Positions 1-11,579 of a stretch of 64,000 nt of DNA are shown here, piece by piece. A model generated the notes under the pieces. It was not told the DNA's origin. It worked only from the letters and a program-made list of their open reading frames with translations, and ran no database searches. Made by a program: the position numbers and the translations under genes. Origin of the DNA: Clavaria fumosa (taxonomy: Eukaryota; Basidiomycota; Agaricomycetes; Agaricales; Clavariaceae); assembly GCA_951802425.1 (NCBI GenBank), contig OX637797.1, positions 2,728,001 through 2,792,000 of the forward strand, given 5' to 3'. The stretch's first letter is position 1, and the number at the start of each line of letters is the position of its first letter.

Positions 1-162
1 TATCCGGTATGGCGCGTGTTCTCCTCTGACTCGACGGTCAATGAATAGCAAGGGCAATATCGGGTGCCGTATGTATGGCGGTTCAGCGGGAACAGGTGTA
101 CTACAGCAGTAAAGCCAAACAAGCAACCTCGCAGCATCACTTGGTCCCACTGCGCAAGTCGT

Positions 163-1318
163 ATGCAGTATCCCAAAGGCGACGCGCTCGACTTTGGCTC
201 TTCGGTATGGGACTCACCTACCGACGAAATACCCTTACCTACTGCTCCAACAACGCTGAGCTTGCCTCCCCGGAACAGCCTTTTCGGCGGCTTCGGCGAT
301 GTTCCATCCAACGATTCCAACCACGAGGACGATGGCGATGACGATGAATTCGGGGACTTTGGGGATGGCGACGGAGCGCCTGGCAGCTCTGGGTTTGAAG
401 AAGGCGCGTTCGGCCAGGAGATTCCAACGCCTGGTCCACCTCCGACTGAGGTCGAGTGGGAACCTCTGAAGTTGCATCCTATGCCTTCACCATCGGAGCT
501 ACACAAGCAAGTGAACGATATCCTTGGACCCATATGGTCGAATGATGACGAGGACATTTTACAAGTCACGGTAGAGCGGGGTGCGGAAAATATATTGGCC
601 ACGCCAGGAAGGTATGTATCTTCTGGACATATTTCGGTGGTGTCCCTGAGAGCCCCTCCGTACCGTATTGGCAGTCGCGCAGTGTATAAGACCGTCACCC
701 AATCCCCTCCACCGATCAAACCACCTAACTGGACACGCTCTCAGATTCGACGAGAGCACCTTATTGCGCTTGGGATACCCGTGAACCTCGACGAAGTCCT
801 TCCACAAGCGAACGGGAAAGCTCTTCCGCCTCTCCAAATCACCACAAGGCCCATGTCTGCTCCTCCAGGTCCGCAACCGGCATTGGCATCGGCGCACGTA
901 TCCACCAACGGCTCGCGTGGCGCGAGTCCCTCTGCGTCTAGCAGCCGAACGGGTCCATCTGCGGCTCAACTGGGTCTAGGGCCCAAGCCTCAGCTAGATA
1001 TGACTACAATCACAGAGCTTCTAAGTGTTGACCCAGGTTGGTCATTGAGGCTTCCCAAGCTGTTGTGTATTGCTCACTCTGTCCGTGGTAGCCGAACTCT
1101 CACTAAAACCTCTACCCGTTCTTGAAAAGCATCTTGCTGATTTACGCGCGCAAACCGCAAACACGTCCGCTCTCTTGAGTCATTTACTACAGACACGAGA
1201 AGCTCTACAACACGATGCCGAGACTTACAACGGATTAATAGCTGAGTTGGTAAATGAAGCGCAGAAGATTAAGACAGGAAAAGGACGGCCCATATCTAAG
1301 CGGGGTAGTGTAACATGA
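163..1318 (+). CDS. FGDFG-motif protein, possible AP-1 accessory (Laa2/aftiphilin-like)
   Basis: I assign three exons, 163-611, 675-1036 and 1092-1318, which add up to 346 codons including the stop. The N-terminal half is acidic and disordered and contains the repeated motif FGDFG near residue 60, the kind of short motif found in clathrin-adaptor accessory proteins. The middle holds a conserved-looking block (W-E-P-L-K-L then PSPSELHKQV, and later HLIALGIPVNLDEVLP). The last exon is a helix rich in Leu, Gln and Glu, likely coiled coil. Known: yeast Laa2 and animal aftiphilin bind adaptor AP-1 through such motifs. Inferred: a role in Golgi-endosome clathrin traffic. The start at 163 is uncertain, because ATG 75 joined to an exon beginning at 169 is also possible. 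Identity is tentative. Confidence 0.55.
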
Positions 1319-1465
1319 ATGAGTAGCACAACGAGCATATCACTTGTACTGTACAGTACTGTATTCCAAAATTTTTGTCCGCACGTGCCCTCGATCATGT
1401 GCTCAAATTCTCTGGCGCGGCGCGAATAAATTGTGGCATCGTCTCTATCGTGTCCCGCGTGTCGG

Positions 1466-4400
1466 ATGAACATCGCCCATTCCTTGCCCTCGACCGTAAC
1501 CGGGGTCTCGTTCTCGCTACTCTCTGCCCAAGATGTACGCAGAATCTCGGTAAAGCAAATCGTCAATCCTATCTTGCTCGACAATTTAAATAGACCGAAC
1601 GTCGGAGGCCTCTACGACCCTGCTCTTGGTCCAAGTGACAAGCAAGACCTGTAAGACTATCGAACTACTATCTTTGTATTTCTCTTTTGTCTGACGTTGC
1701 CTTGCAGATGCGCGACATGCAAACTCACGTACTTCACTTGTCCTGGCCATTTCGGCCATATCGAGCTACCATCGCCTGTTTTTCACCCGCTCTTCATCCC
1801 GAACATGTACAACGTCCTCCGAGGGACTTGTCTGTTCTGTCACAGATTCAAGATCAGCCGTTTAGCAGTGGGTTCTTCCTCTAAATGAGAGCACCACTAT
1901 TCCTCTAATTCTTTCATAGCTTTGCACATACGTAGCTAAGTTCAGACTGTTGGAGCGCGGCCTCCTAGATGCTTCCCACGGTGTCGATGACATTCACAGA
2001 ATACAACCACTAAAGACTCAAAACAGCAAGGACGAGAGTTCGGAGACAATCGCTGACAAATCCAATGACGCTTCAGAGGAATTTCAGGCACGCATAGCTT
2101 TATTCGTACATATTCATATCTCGCGGGCACCCGAAAGCAAACGAGACCATTACAAGGACGGACGGGTATACCAAGCCCGCAAGGAACTAATCAACAGCTT
2201 TTTGAAGGCAACTATCCTGAAAAAATGTCAGAATGCGGACTGTGGCTCGTACGTAAACATCTGTCTCATTAACCGTACCAATTATGCAAGACTTGGTCAC
2301 AGGCCCGCTTACACCTTCCGAAAAGAAGGATATACGAAGATCATTGAATATGATCTAACTAGCAAGCAGAAAAAACATCTTGGAGGGTCGAAACGGCCGA
2401 ATGTCTTGCTTGTCCAACGAGAAGACCATTTCAAGTGGGAAGCCCCAGTAGGAATTCGTAAAAATCCTGATGCTGACATGCTAGAAGAAGGCGGATCTGA
2501 GAATATCTCTGACTACGAGACCGACGACGACAGCGCAGCTGAACTATCCGACCCGGACAAGCCGCTTCCCCGAGCGGCCGACGGAAGGCTCAAAACGAAA
2601 CGTGGACGTAACGAACGCGTTATGGCTCCCGAAGAATGTCGAGCTCATCTTCGACGGCTGTTCAACAACGAGGCTGTAATGTGTTCTCTGCTATTTGGGC
2701 GTCACGGTCCATTAGTCTCCGTATCTCTGGAGGGCCTCTGCCCTGTGTCGGCCGACATGTTTTTCCTCGATGTGATCCCTGTGTCCCCTACTCGTTTCAG
2801 GCCTCCAGCAAAAATTGGGGAGGCTCTGTTTGAGCACCCACAAAACGAGTTGCTAGCCAAAGTGTTGCGAACTTCTTATCGCCTCAGAGACCTCCATCTC
2901 GATTTGAGAGCCGCCTCACACAAAGCCTCTGGTGCTGATGCCACAACTTTGAAAGTCTTGCAAACAAGATTACTTGCGGAGCTCATCCAGTTGCAAGTCG
3001 ACGTGAATAGTTTCATGGACAGTAGCAAAAACCCGACCCCTATGAAACAAGCAAAACTGCCGCCTGCTGGTGTCAAGCAAGTGCTTGAAAAGAAAGAGGG
3101 ACTCTTCCGCAAGCATATGATGGTGTGCTCTAGTCAACGCGGTGTCTCCCGCGCGTTATGGAAGCTAACATATAAAACGACAGGGCAAGCGGGTAAATTA
3201 CGCTGCGCGCTCGGTAATCTCTCCTGACGTGAATATTGAGCCGAATGAAATCGGCATACCTCCTGTCTTTGCGAAAAAGTTGACATATGCGGAACCAGTC
3301 ACCCCCGCGAACTTCCACGAACTTCGGCAATACGTCATCACTGGCCCGAGGGGATATCCTGGCGCGACTATGATCGAATACGAGAATGGCAATCAACAAT
3401 CGCTTGTGCGTTCGTGTCCCTCATTCAGTGCTAGACCTCACACCACCCCTTCACATGCAGGACAAACTCACCATTGAACAGCGCACTGCCATCGCAAACC
3501 AACTGTTGACACCTCAAGAAGGTCATTATGCGACTGCATCTGTTCGTCCTGGCATGTTCACTAGGACTCCATCTGTGAATAAGAAGGTCTATCGACACCT
3601 GCTCGATGGGGATCTCTTGATCTTGAACCGACAACCAACTCTTCACAAGCCGAGCATGATGGCTCACAAAGCTCGAATTCTTCAAGGAGAGAAGACAATA
3701 CGCTTACATTACTCTAATTGGTAGGTGCTGGCCGATCTTGCTGCATATGAGACGAGTGGCTTACGCGCTTGATTAGTCAATCGTACAATGGTATGTTCCA
3801 ACTTTCAGCGCCTCTAATGAGCCACCCTAATGATTTCTTTGGTAATCGGCCAGCTGATTTTGATGGAGATGGTACGCTACCCCATTGACTTGGTTTTCTC
3901 CTTTAATTTTGACGTCTACCACAGAGATGAACATTCACTTCCCTCGTGAGACTGTTGTGCAATACCCGTCGACTTACCCCTCAATTCCATTCAATTAGAA
4001 AATCAAGTCGCCAGAGCAGAGGCAATGTTCATTGCCAACACTGATAATCAATATCTAGTTCCAACGTCTGGAAGCCCATTGCGCGGCCTTATCCAGGACC
4101 ACGTAGTCGCAGGCGTCTGGATGACCAATCAGGACTCTTTCTTCACCAGGGAAGAGTACTTCCAGTTACTGTATGGCGCTCTGAGACCGGAGGAAGATTT
4201 TTACCACGGTGGCCGGTTAGTCACTCTTCCGCCTTCGATTTGGAAACCTAAACCATTATGGACTGGCAAACAAATCGTGTGTAATCCGTTTTGGCTATCT
4301 GCCATTCTTCGACGCTCACCATGTCAAAGATATCAACGGTTCTGAAAAACATTACTCCGAACAATGCTGAAGGTCTCTATCTTACTGCGAGGTCGAAAGC

Positions 4401-7400
4401 GCCTGGCCACGTTTGGGGCCCAGATTCGAGCGAGGAGCATGTGATCGTAATGGACGGCGAACTCTTGTGTGGCATTTTGGACAAGTCCGCGTTTGGCGCT
4501 TCTGACTTTGGCCTTGTGCATTCCGTCTACGAGATTTATGGCGCAGAATCTGCAGACAGACTTCTTGGCATCTTGAGCCGCCTTTTCACCAAATTTCTAC
4601 AGCATCGCGCATTCACTTGTCGTATGGATGATCTTGTATTGACTTCGGATGGTAACGCAAAACGTGCCGAACTCTTGCGGAAGGGTCGAAATCTTGGAAC
4701 TGAAGGCGCCACTGAGAACTTCCCTTCACTTGCCACTACCCCCAAGTCTAACATTCCTGGGGCATTGACGTCCTTACTAGCGGATGTATTACACGATGAC
4801 ATGAAGATGGCGGGCCTTGATGCTACAGTGAAAATGAAGCTTGCTAAGCTGACCAGATCGATTGCAGACGCCTGCATACCTCACGGTCTCTTGCGCAAGT
4901 TTCCCCACAACCATATGCAGATGATGACCGTATCTGGTGCGAAAGGAAGTGGGGTCAATGCCCAACAAATCTCGTGCGCGTTGGGTCAACAGGAGCTCGA
5001 AGGTCGTCGCGTGCCTGTTATGGTTAGCGGGAAAACTCTTCCTTCCTTCAAAGCGTTCGAGACACGGGCTATTGCTGGAGGTTATGTAGCGAGCCGGTTC
5101 TTGACCGGAGTCAAACCCCAGGAGTATTACTTTCATTGCATGGCAGGCCGCGAAGGATTGATTGATACGGCAGTCAAGACCTCACGATCAGGCTATCTTC
5201 AACGGTGCCTCATCAAGCACCTTGAAGGTATCCGGGTCCATTATGACCTGACGGTTCGAGGAAGCGATTCTTCAGTGTATCAATTTCACTATGGCGGCGA
5301 CGCGGTGGATGTAACCAAATCGAAGCATCTTCACCAATTCGAATTCGCTGCGCGGAATCAATTATCCATCGTTAATCGGTATCGACCTAAAAGTATCGAC
5401 GGAGTGGTTGATGATCGAGTCGCAATTGATTACATGAAGAAGGTCCTGAAACGACCCTCGGCACGCCGTGACAAACGCAGCCTAGCCAAACGTGACAAGT
5501 ATCCTCCGGCCTTGTGTCTTTATGATCCTAGTCGTTTCCTGGGTAGTACTTCAGAGAAATTTGCTGAAGAAGTCGACAAGTATATCAAATCAAACCCTGA
5601 TAAGCTCCTGGAATCGAAAGGAGATCATGAAATCCGGATCAAGAGACGGCGTCCCTTAGTCCCTACCAAACGATTTCGTCTCCTCATGAATTTCAAGTAC
5701 ATGCGAAGCCTAGTTGATCCTGGTGAGGCTGTTGGGCTACTCGCTTCGCAAGGGTACGTCCTCACGCCGTCTGCACTGTTACCCCTTCATGCTAAGGGGC
5801 TTGTAGCGTCGGTGAGCCGTCGACGCAGATGACTCTCAATACCTTCCATTTCGCAGGTATTTCGGTATCAAGCAATCGTTGATGTGATACTTATAACTCC
5901 TCTCCAGGTCATGGTGCTGCCAACGTCACACTCGGCATTCCCCGACTCCGCGAAATTGTGATGACCGCCTCTCAAAAACTTAAGACTCCTTCTATGACAT
6001 TGGTTGTGCAAGAAGGTGTAGACCGAGCAAGCGTGGATAACTTCTGCAAGAGGGCCAACCGGCTGACGTTATCTCAAGTCATCGAGAACATAACGGTCAA
6101 GGAAACAAGATCAATCTCCATGGAGGGACTTCGTCGGACGCAATTCAGAGTGGACATCGCTTTCTATCCTGAGGATGAATATCGCGAAGAATACGGTGTT
6201 GAGCCAGAGGAAATTTTGGCCTGCTTCGGTGTTCGTTTCCCCCTGCTACTGAAAAAAGAATTGAGGCAGGAATTAAAGAAGACTGAGGTCGCTCTGCGAG
6301 GTTCAATCGCCGAATTGGGCAAGGGGAAAAGGGCAACGACAGCAGGAGACGAGGCTGACGGACAGAGGGATGAAGACGCTGAAGCTTCTGGTAGAGGCAG
6401 AGGCAACGATGATGACAGTGAAGTTGGCGATGGTGACGCTGACGACGCAAAGCGTGCCAGGCAAAGGCAGCAGCAGGCTACGTATGAGTCCGATGAAGAA
6501 CAAGGTCAGGATGAGGATGAATATGCTGCCAGAAACGACGATGACGAAGACGAGGCTCCCTTCGCATCGGAAGGTGGAGCAACAACGGCGGCAGATGCCG
6601 GTAAGAAACAGAGAATACGTCCTAGAGACTCGGAATCACATGTGGAGGATATTGCGGCACTATTCGAGAAGAATTTCGTTCCCGGTGAAGCCTTTAACTT
6701 CACACCGTCTGGCTGTAGCTTCACAATCGTGGTATGTTTTGTCTTCGACTCTGGTGCTGGCGTTGCTCAACATTCGTTCCATTAGTTCACTGGTGACACG
6801 CCGAAGATTTTGATTATAGGCATTCTCGAGCGAGCATGTCGCAGCACCGTTGTTCGCGAGATTCCTGGGATTACGGCTTGTTTTTCCACCAGAGAGACCA
6901 TCAGAGGAGAAAATGGCAAGACTGGGGAGGCAATTGTCAAGGTAAACTTGTCCTATTTCTCCGTTATTGTTTGGCTTTCATGATTTCTAGATATCCACGA
7001 ACGGATCGAACTTCTCTGGAATGTGGAATTTTACCTGCACCCGCGAAGGAGGCATCATTGACCTTGATGAGATATATTCTAATGACATTCACGCCATATT
7101 AAAAACGTATGGCGTCGAGATGGCTCGGGCGGCCATAGTAAAGGAGATCAGAGATGTCTTCAAGGTCTACAGCATTGATATTGATCAGAGACATCTTGAG
7201 CTCATTGCCGACTACATGGTGAGCTCTTTTGTGCGCGCCAGCAGATCTACACGCTAAACTGTTGCTAGACATTTGACGGCGGATACAAACCATTCAATCG
7301 CAAGGGCATCTCAACGAATTCGTCACCGTTGCTCAAAGCCTCTTTCGAGACCACAGCTGCGTTCTTGACAGATGCGGCATTGTATGGCGATTTCGACGAC

Positions 7401-7490
7401 CTGATGTCGCCCTCTGGGAGGATTGTTATGGGACAACCAAGCCTTACTGGCACAGGCGCATTTGACGTGTTAATGGCAGTTTCACCTTGA
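1466..7490 (+). CDS. RPA190: DNA-directed RNA polymerase I largest subunit (A190)
   Basis: This is the catalytic clamp-bearing subunit of nucleolar RNA polymerase I, which makes the large rRNA precursor. Fifteen exons (1466-1650, 1708-1867, 1920-3122, 3184-3405, 3461-3720, 3777-3790, 3854-3871, 3925-3945, 3999-4276, 4330-5753, 5807-5856, 5908-6731, 6786-6941, 6991-7218, 7269-7490) sum to exactly 1755 codons. Visible marks are the N-terminus MNIAHS and ISVKQIVNP, the clamp zinc site (CATC then CPGHFGHI), the active-site loop NADFDGDEMN that binds catalytic Mg, the bridge/trigger region with [17 protein letters not shown], and the acidic Pol I-specific insertion around exon 12. The C-terminus ends in the conserved jaw and [11 protein letters not shown]. 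The ATG at 1466 matches the family start. The length (1754 aa) fits the family. No frame break seen. Confidence 0.97.
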
Positions 7491-7717
7491 GTGGATCATT
7501 ACATGTCATGTGACTTTGTTGAGAGATAACGTGATGCGTGAGAAAATAACGCGACTTGTCACAGCACGTGAGCTTGTTTGTGTTGCGTGGCAAAGTCCAT
7601 TGTCCTCTTCCTCTTTCAACCGTCTCGCGCGAGCCACCATCACATTGTCCTCCTCCTGCGGTCGCACATTGCTCCACATCCTATTCACGTCTCAAGCGCT
7701 TCGCGGTACACAAGCCT

Positions 7718-8775
7718 ATGCCTCGCCAAGCTCTTTGCGAGCTTCCTTTGGAACGCTTTCTGCCTCCAAAGTCAGCATTCGACAACCCGCTCAAGCATGC
7801 CTCGAAACGCACGCTATCCCCTATCCCTCCTACGCTCTACAGCCCCGCAAAACGTCGGATTCTGTGTCAGGAGGGTGTTTTCTCCCCAGAGAAGACGATG
7901 AAGGACCCGATCTCTGGCCGTACACGATTGCGACTTGCTAAAGCATTGCATGGCCCAAACAGCCCAGCCAAGAAGCTCGATTTCGGAGAAACCATGACTC
8001 CTAAAGGAAAAAGAACTGACGAGTGAGACGCAATATCATCTCCACGTAACAGTATATTGACATGGATCCCAGCGATCGACTTCCTTACTTACTGGCGCCT
8101 TCTCCGGAGCTCACTCCGAAGGCCAACAGGAAGTCGCCACCCTCTCCTATCTCGCCACTAATCCAAGTTGATTCGGATGAGGAAATCGTTATCAAGACCT
8201 CAACGCGATGTCAGCTCGTCGTTTCGTCGCCTATACTCGTCCCACGGGAACCCCCCTCTCAACCTGATCGCCAATCTACCCATTATCCTGGCTTCGACAT
8301 CTACCAAGACCCACATATTGTTTTCTTCCGTACAAAATCTGTCTCTCCTGGGCCCGCATCATCTACCATAGAACCAGAACTGGAAGACAAAGAGAATATG
8401 CCTCCACGACTCACAGCGCGACGACTCGCAGCGTTTTCTGGCGCCGAGGGCAAATCCCACGTCCTTTGTTCTTTGCCAAAGAACAAGATGGTCCTCGAGG
8501 AGGACAGATTGAAGTCGAGCTTCATGCCCTTCAGCAAACCCCATTTTGGTGTTGCCAATTGCGATCCAGATGTGTTGCAAACTCCCCATCGATCAAGAAC
8601 TATATCTGATGTTGGATTTGAGATGAGGCTTGCTCTCTCCTCATTTGATCTCCACTCCCCGGGCAGGACCCCCGCAGGGACACGCCTCCAAAGGCGAGAA
8701 GCTCGGCGGAGGCTCATAGATGAAGCGGACGGTTCTGGAGCCGACGATGATGAGGAATTCGACCCTTTCCTGTAA
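7718..8775 (+). CDS. Orphan protein with clustered CDK sites and a KEN box
   Basis: Two exons (7718-8022, 8073-8775) give 335 aa. I do not recognise a family. The protein looks largely disordered. It has five full CDK consensus sites (S/T-P-x-K/R): SPAK twice and SPEK in exon 1, TPHR and SPGR in exon 2, plus further SP/TP pairs. It has a KEN box in the context EDKENMPPR, a basic patch (RRREARRRL-like, near the C-terminus) and an acidic tail ending DDDEEFDPFL. Known: multisite CDK targets that carry KEN boxes are often destroyed by APC/C. Inferred only: a cell-cycle-regulated nuclear protein. It lies 227 bp downstream of RPA190 on the same strand and is likely an independent gene. Confidence 0.75.
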
Positions 8776-9057
8776 ATCAAGGACACGCGGGCGACGGCAG
8801 GAAGTTTTGTTTGGCTGCTTTGGTTCATTGTTGCAATCTGCTCATCACGCACATATCTATTGAACTTCAGCCATCTTGCTTATATTTACGACCCCTTCAT
8901 GCCCGTTTCCCATACATCTCATCAGACGTATCTAATCTTCTGCACTTGTACGTACCATTCTCTATGAATATGGCACATGTCCATATGTTCATGAATATAT
9001 TCTGGATCGCCCAATCGTACACGTGACTGAAGACTTTAGTGGACACGTACTATCATC

Positions 9058-9512
9058 ATGATGGTATTACGAGGCATAATGTTGGTCGCCGTATTGCTTG
9101 GCCTTTCGTCGCTCGTCTTCGCGCAATTCCACTTCTTCGACCACATGTTTGGCCACCACCAACAGCAACAACAACAACAGCAGCAGCGTCCTTCTGGCTC
9201 TTCGCAATGGCAAGCTTACGTTGACGCTGGTACGCCGCACCTCTTGTATATAACTTTAGCAACTGACACCGACCGATGACGCTGGTTTTCGCCCATGCTG
9301 AGATAGTGCAATGTCCCAACTACCTCTGTCCAGCTACTTCCGAATGTGTCGTGAATCCTGTAGATTGTCCATGTCCTTCCGTGGAGGACATCAAGTGCAC
9401 CATCCCGGATAAGGCGTCGCGAGACGGCGCGACAGTGGTCTGCGTCAGAGGCAAAGACGGCTGCGCGCAAGTAGACACGTTGTTGAATGTTTGGGTTGGG
9501 ACCGGATGGTGA
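9058..9512 (+). CDS. LCL2: Lcl2-like secreted protein (ERAD/lifespan-associated)
   Basis: Two exons, 9058-9229 and 9307-9512, code for 125 aa. Residues 1 to about 22 form a clear signal peptide ending in SLVFA before QFHFFDHMFG. A glutamine run of nine follows. After the intron comes the family signature: CPNYLCP, CVVNPVDCPCP, a KC-IPD motif and a last CVRGKDGC. This order and length match the fungal Lcl2 family. In yeast, LCL2 was named from a long chronological lifespan phenotype and it interacts genetically with ER-associated degradation genes; the biochemical role is unknown. The 3' splice site at 9306 (GATAG) is the one that preserves frame and places VQC directly after the first exon. 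Confidence 0.88.
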
Positions 9513-9596
9513 AGTGGTGGTCGCAAGAAACACCAACTGGTTGGCAGTGGTGATTGAAGGGAGAAGGAATATTACTCTAAAGGCCAGGGTGCGAAG

Positions 9597-11089
9597 CCAG
9601 AAGCACACTGGCCATGATCTGTTGTGCTAATTATTCACTGCTTACACTTGATGCAGAGTGCTATTCTATATAAGATGGAGGTCTGTGTGGCTTTTCTACA
9701 TCAAAAATTCCTTCAATGCAACAGAATGGTTGTGGTCCAAAAGCTATTGTAATACTGCACTTATCCTTCAGGTGAACTGGACTCAACGTATATATTGAGT
9801 ATATAGTTCAAAGTAGAGGGATTGCCCTCTTGTACAGTTGCTGCACTGCATATATGGGCAAGTGATGGCCTCCACCATCTCATGGGTCAGTTCATTAAGG
9901 AACTGCCTCTTCATTGTTCCCACATCAGGAGGGATGAGCATCCACTCAGCTGCCTGGACCAGTTTGTTCCAGAATCCCAAGGTGTGATTGCCTTTGTAAA
10001 CATCACTTGATAGAAGGCATCCACTGCCTTCTGCATCACCTCTGTGAGAACTGCTTAAACATAACAGTTATTACCTCCTTGAAGGCAGACCTTCAAGGAG
10101 CATGGGATAATCCTGTAACTTCTTGGGTATACCAAGTAGTGGCTATTCTGCTCAGGTGTCTTCCTGCCAGCATGACTGTACTACCAGGACCTAGCACCTC
10201 CAACAGTATCAGCACCCTTTGGCCCACAGGGGGAATGGAGAGGACATCTGCTGAGATGGTAGTACCAGGAGCTGGTACTCCCATAGGTCTTGGCACCCCC
10301 TGGCCCACAAGGGGGGCCAGGGCAAGCTCCAAGTCTGACCCAGAAGTCTGTTTTCCAAAATCCTGAATCCTGAATTTCTAGATTTCTGCAACTCCAGTCC
10401 TCCACACCATGACACTGTCACATGGGTGAAAGTCATAAATCATCTGACCAGATGGTGATATCAATACTATTGGGTCCATAGTGCTGGGCCTACTCCTCCT
10501 ACCACAGAATCAGCAGGAGGTAAGGATGTATTATGAGTCATAACCATAGGAGCCAGCTACCCTGCAGGAACACAAACAGAAAGGTGATATACCAATACCA
10601 AATACCAAAACAGGTTTTGCTGATGCAGTAGTATGCATCAGAGGGAAAAATCAGTACTGTAGTATTGTTTTGTTTGATCAGGTTTGGGCTTGGTTCCCAT
10701 GTTATTTTGAAGACATAGAATCCTCAATCCTTGAGTCAAGGCTTTCTTTGTCTGTGTTTTAGTTTGTTGTAAATTTGGGTCATTGATCAACTAGGAAAAG
10801 CTGACTATCATCAGCAGAACCCTTGCTTGAATAATAGACATGAATGAGGCATAAGACTGCATTATACAGCACAACCAATTAACATTAGCATTAGATATCA
10901 AATATCAAATCAGTGGTTTAATTATTATGTCTCACAGTCACACATAGACTTGCACAAGAAGTATGTTACTAATACTATGGGAGCCCTTCAAAAACAGATT
11001 AAATAATTATTTGCATATATTTGTGATATGAGTTAGGGGCACAAGGACAAGAACCCTTGCAAGCAAGGGAACAGCATCTTCCTTCCAAA
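9597..11089 (-). mobile_element. CpG-free decayed retroelement relic
   Basis: About 1.5 kb contains a single CpG (near 9,787), although flanking genes are CpG-rich. The minus strand keeps short peptide-like runs such as TMKRQFLNELTHEMVEAI (9,783-9,980) that resemble a retrotransposon Gag core, but every frame is broken. No LTR ends or target duplication can be placed. An 11-bp perfect hairpin lies at 10,075-10,100. The block stops within about 20 bp of the SF3B6 start codon. The CpG loss is seen directly; the retroelement origin is inferred and only moderately sure. Confidence 0.5.
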
Positions 11090-11579
11090 ATGGCCATGGC
11101 AAGACCAACGGTACGTTGACAGTCCGTCTCATCCCATTCAATATATCGTGACAGAAGTTGGTTTAGGCAAAGCTGCCTCCAGGTGCAAATCGCATCTTGT
11201 TCGTCAAGAACCTCAACTACCAAATCACAGGCGAAGACTTGTACGATCTCTTTGGCCGCTATGGCAGCATACGGCAAATCAGAATTGGCAATGAGCAGAA
11301 GACAAAAGGCACGGCATTCGTTGTCTTCGAAGATGTTATGGACGTGCGTATATCTGGCACCAGCTTAGGCGTCGTCTGACCGATGCGCTCCACTTCGTGG
11401 CAGAATAGGCAAAGAACGCTCTGGATCACTTGAATGGATTCCATCTACAGGAACGGTACATCGTTGTTCTATACCACATGCCTGCTAAGCAGGACGCCGC
11501 CGCCGCCAAGGCCGATTTAGCGCGAAGAGAGGAGGAATTAGCGCAATTGAAGAAGAAGCATGATATAGTGGACGAATGA
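11090..11579 (+). CDS. SF3B6: SF3b subunit p14 (SF3B6), branch-site RRM protein
   Basis: Three exons (11090-11110, 11167-11343, 11409-11579) encode 122 aa. The first exon is only 21 nt, MAMARPT. The rest is one RRM: RNP2-like ILFVKNLN near residue 17, then RNP1-like GTAFVVFED near residue 56, followed by AKNALDHLNGF, and a short charged C-terminal helix ending KKKHDIVDE. The N-terminal KLPPGANRIL is the family hallmark. SF3B6 sits in the SF3b part of U2 snRNP and can be crosslinked to the branch-point adenosine. Length matches the family (about 120-125 aa). Its upstream sequence is the CpG-free relic described separately, which may act as its promoter. Confidence 0.95.
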
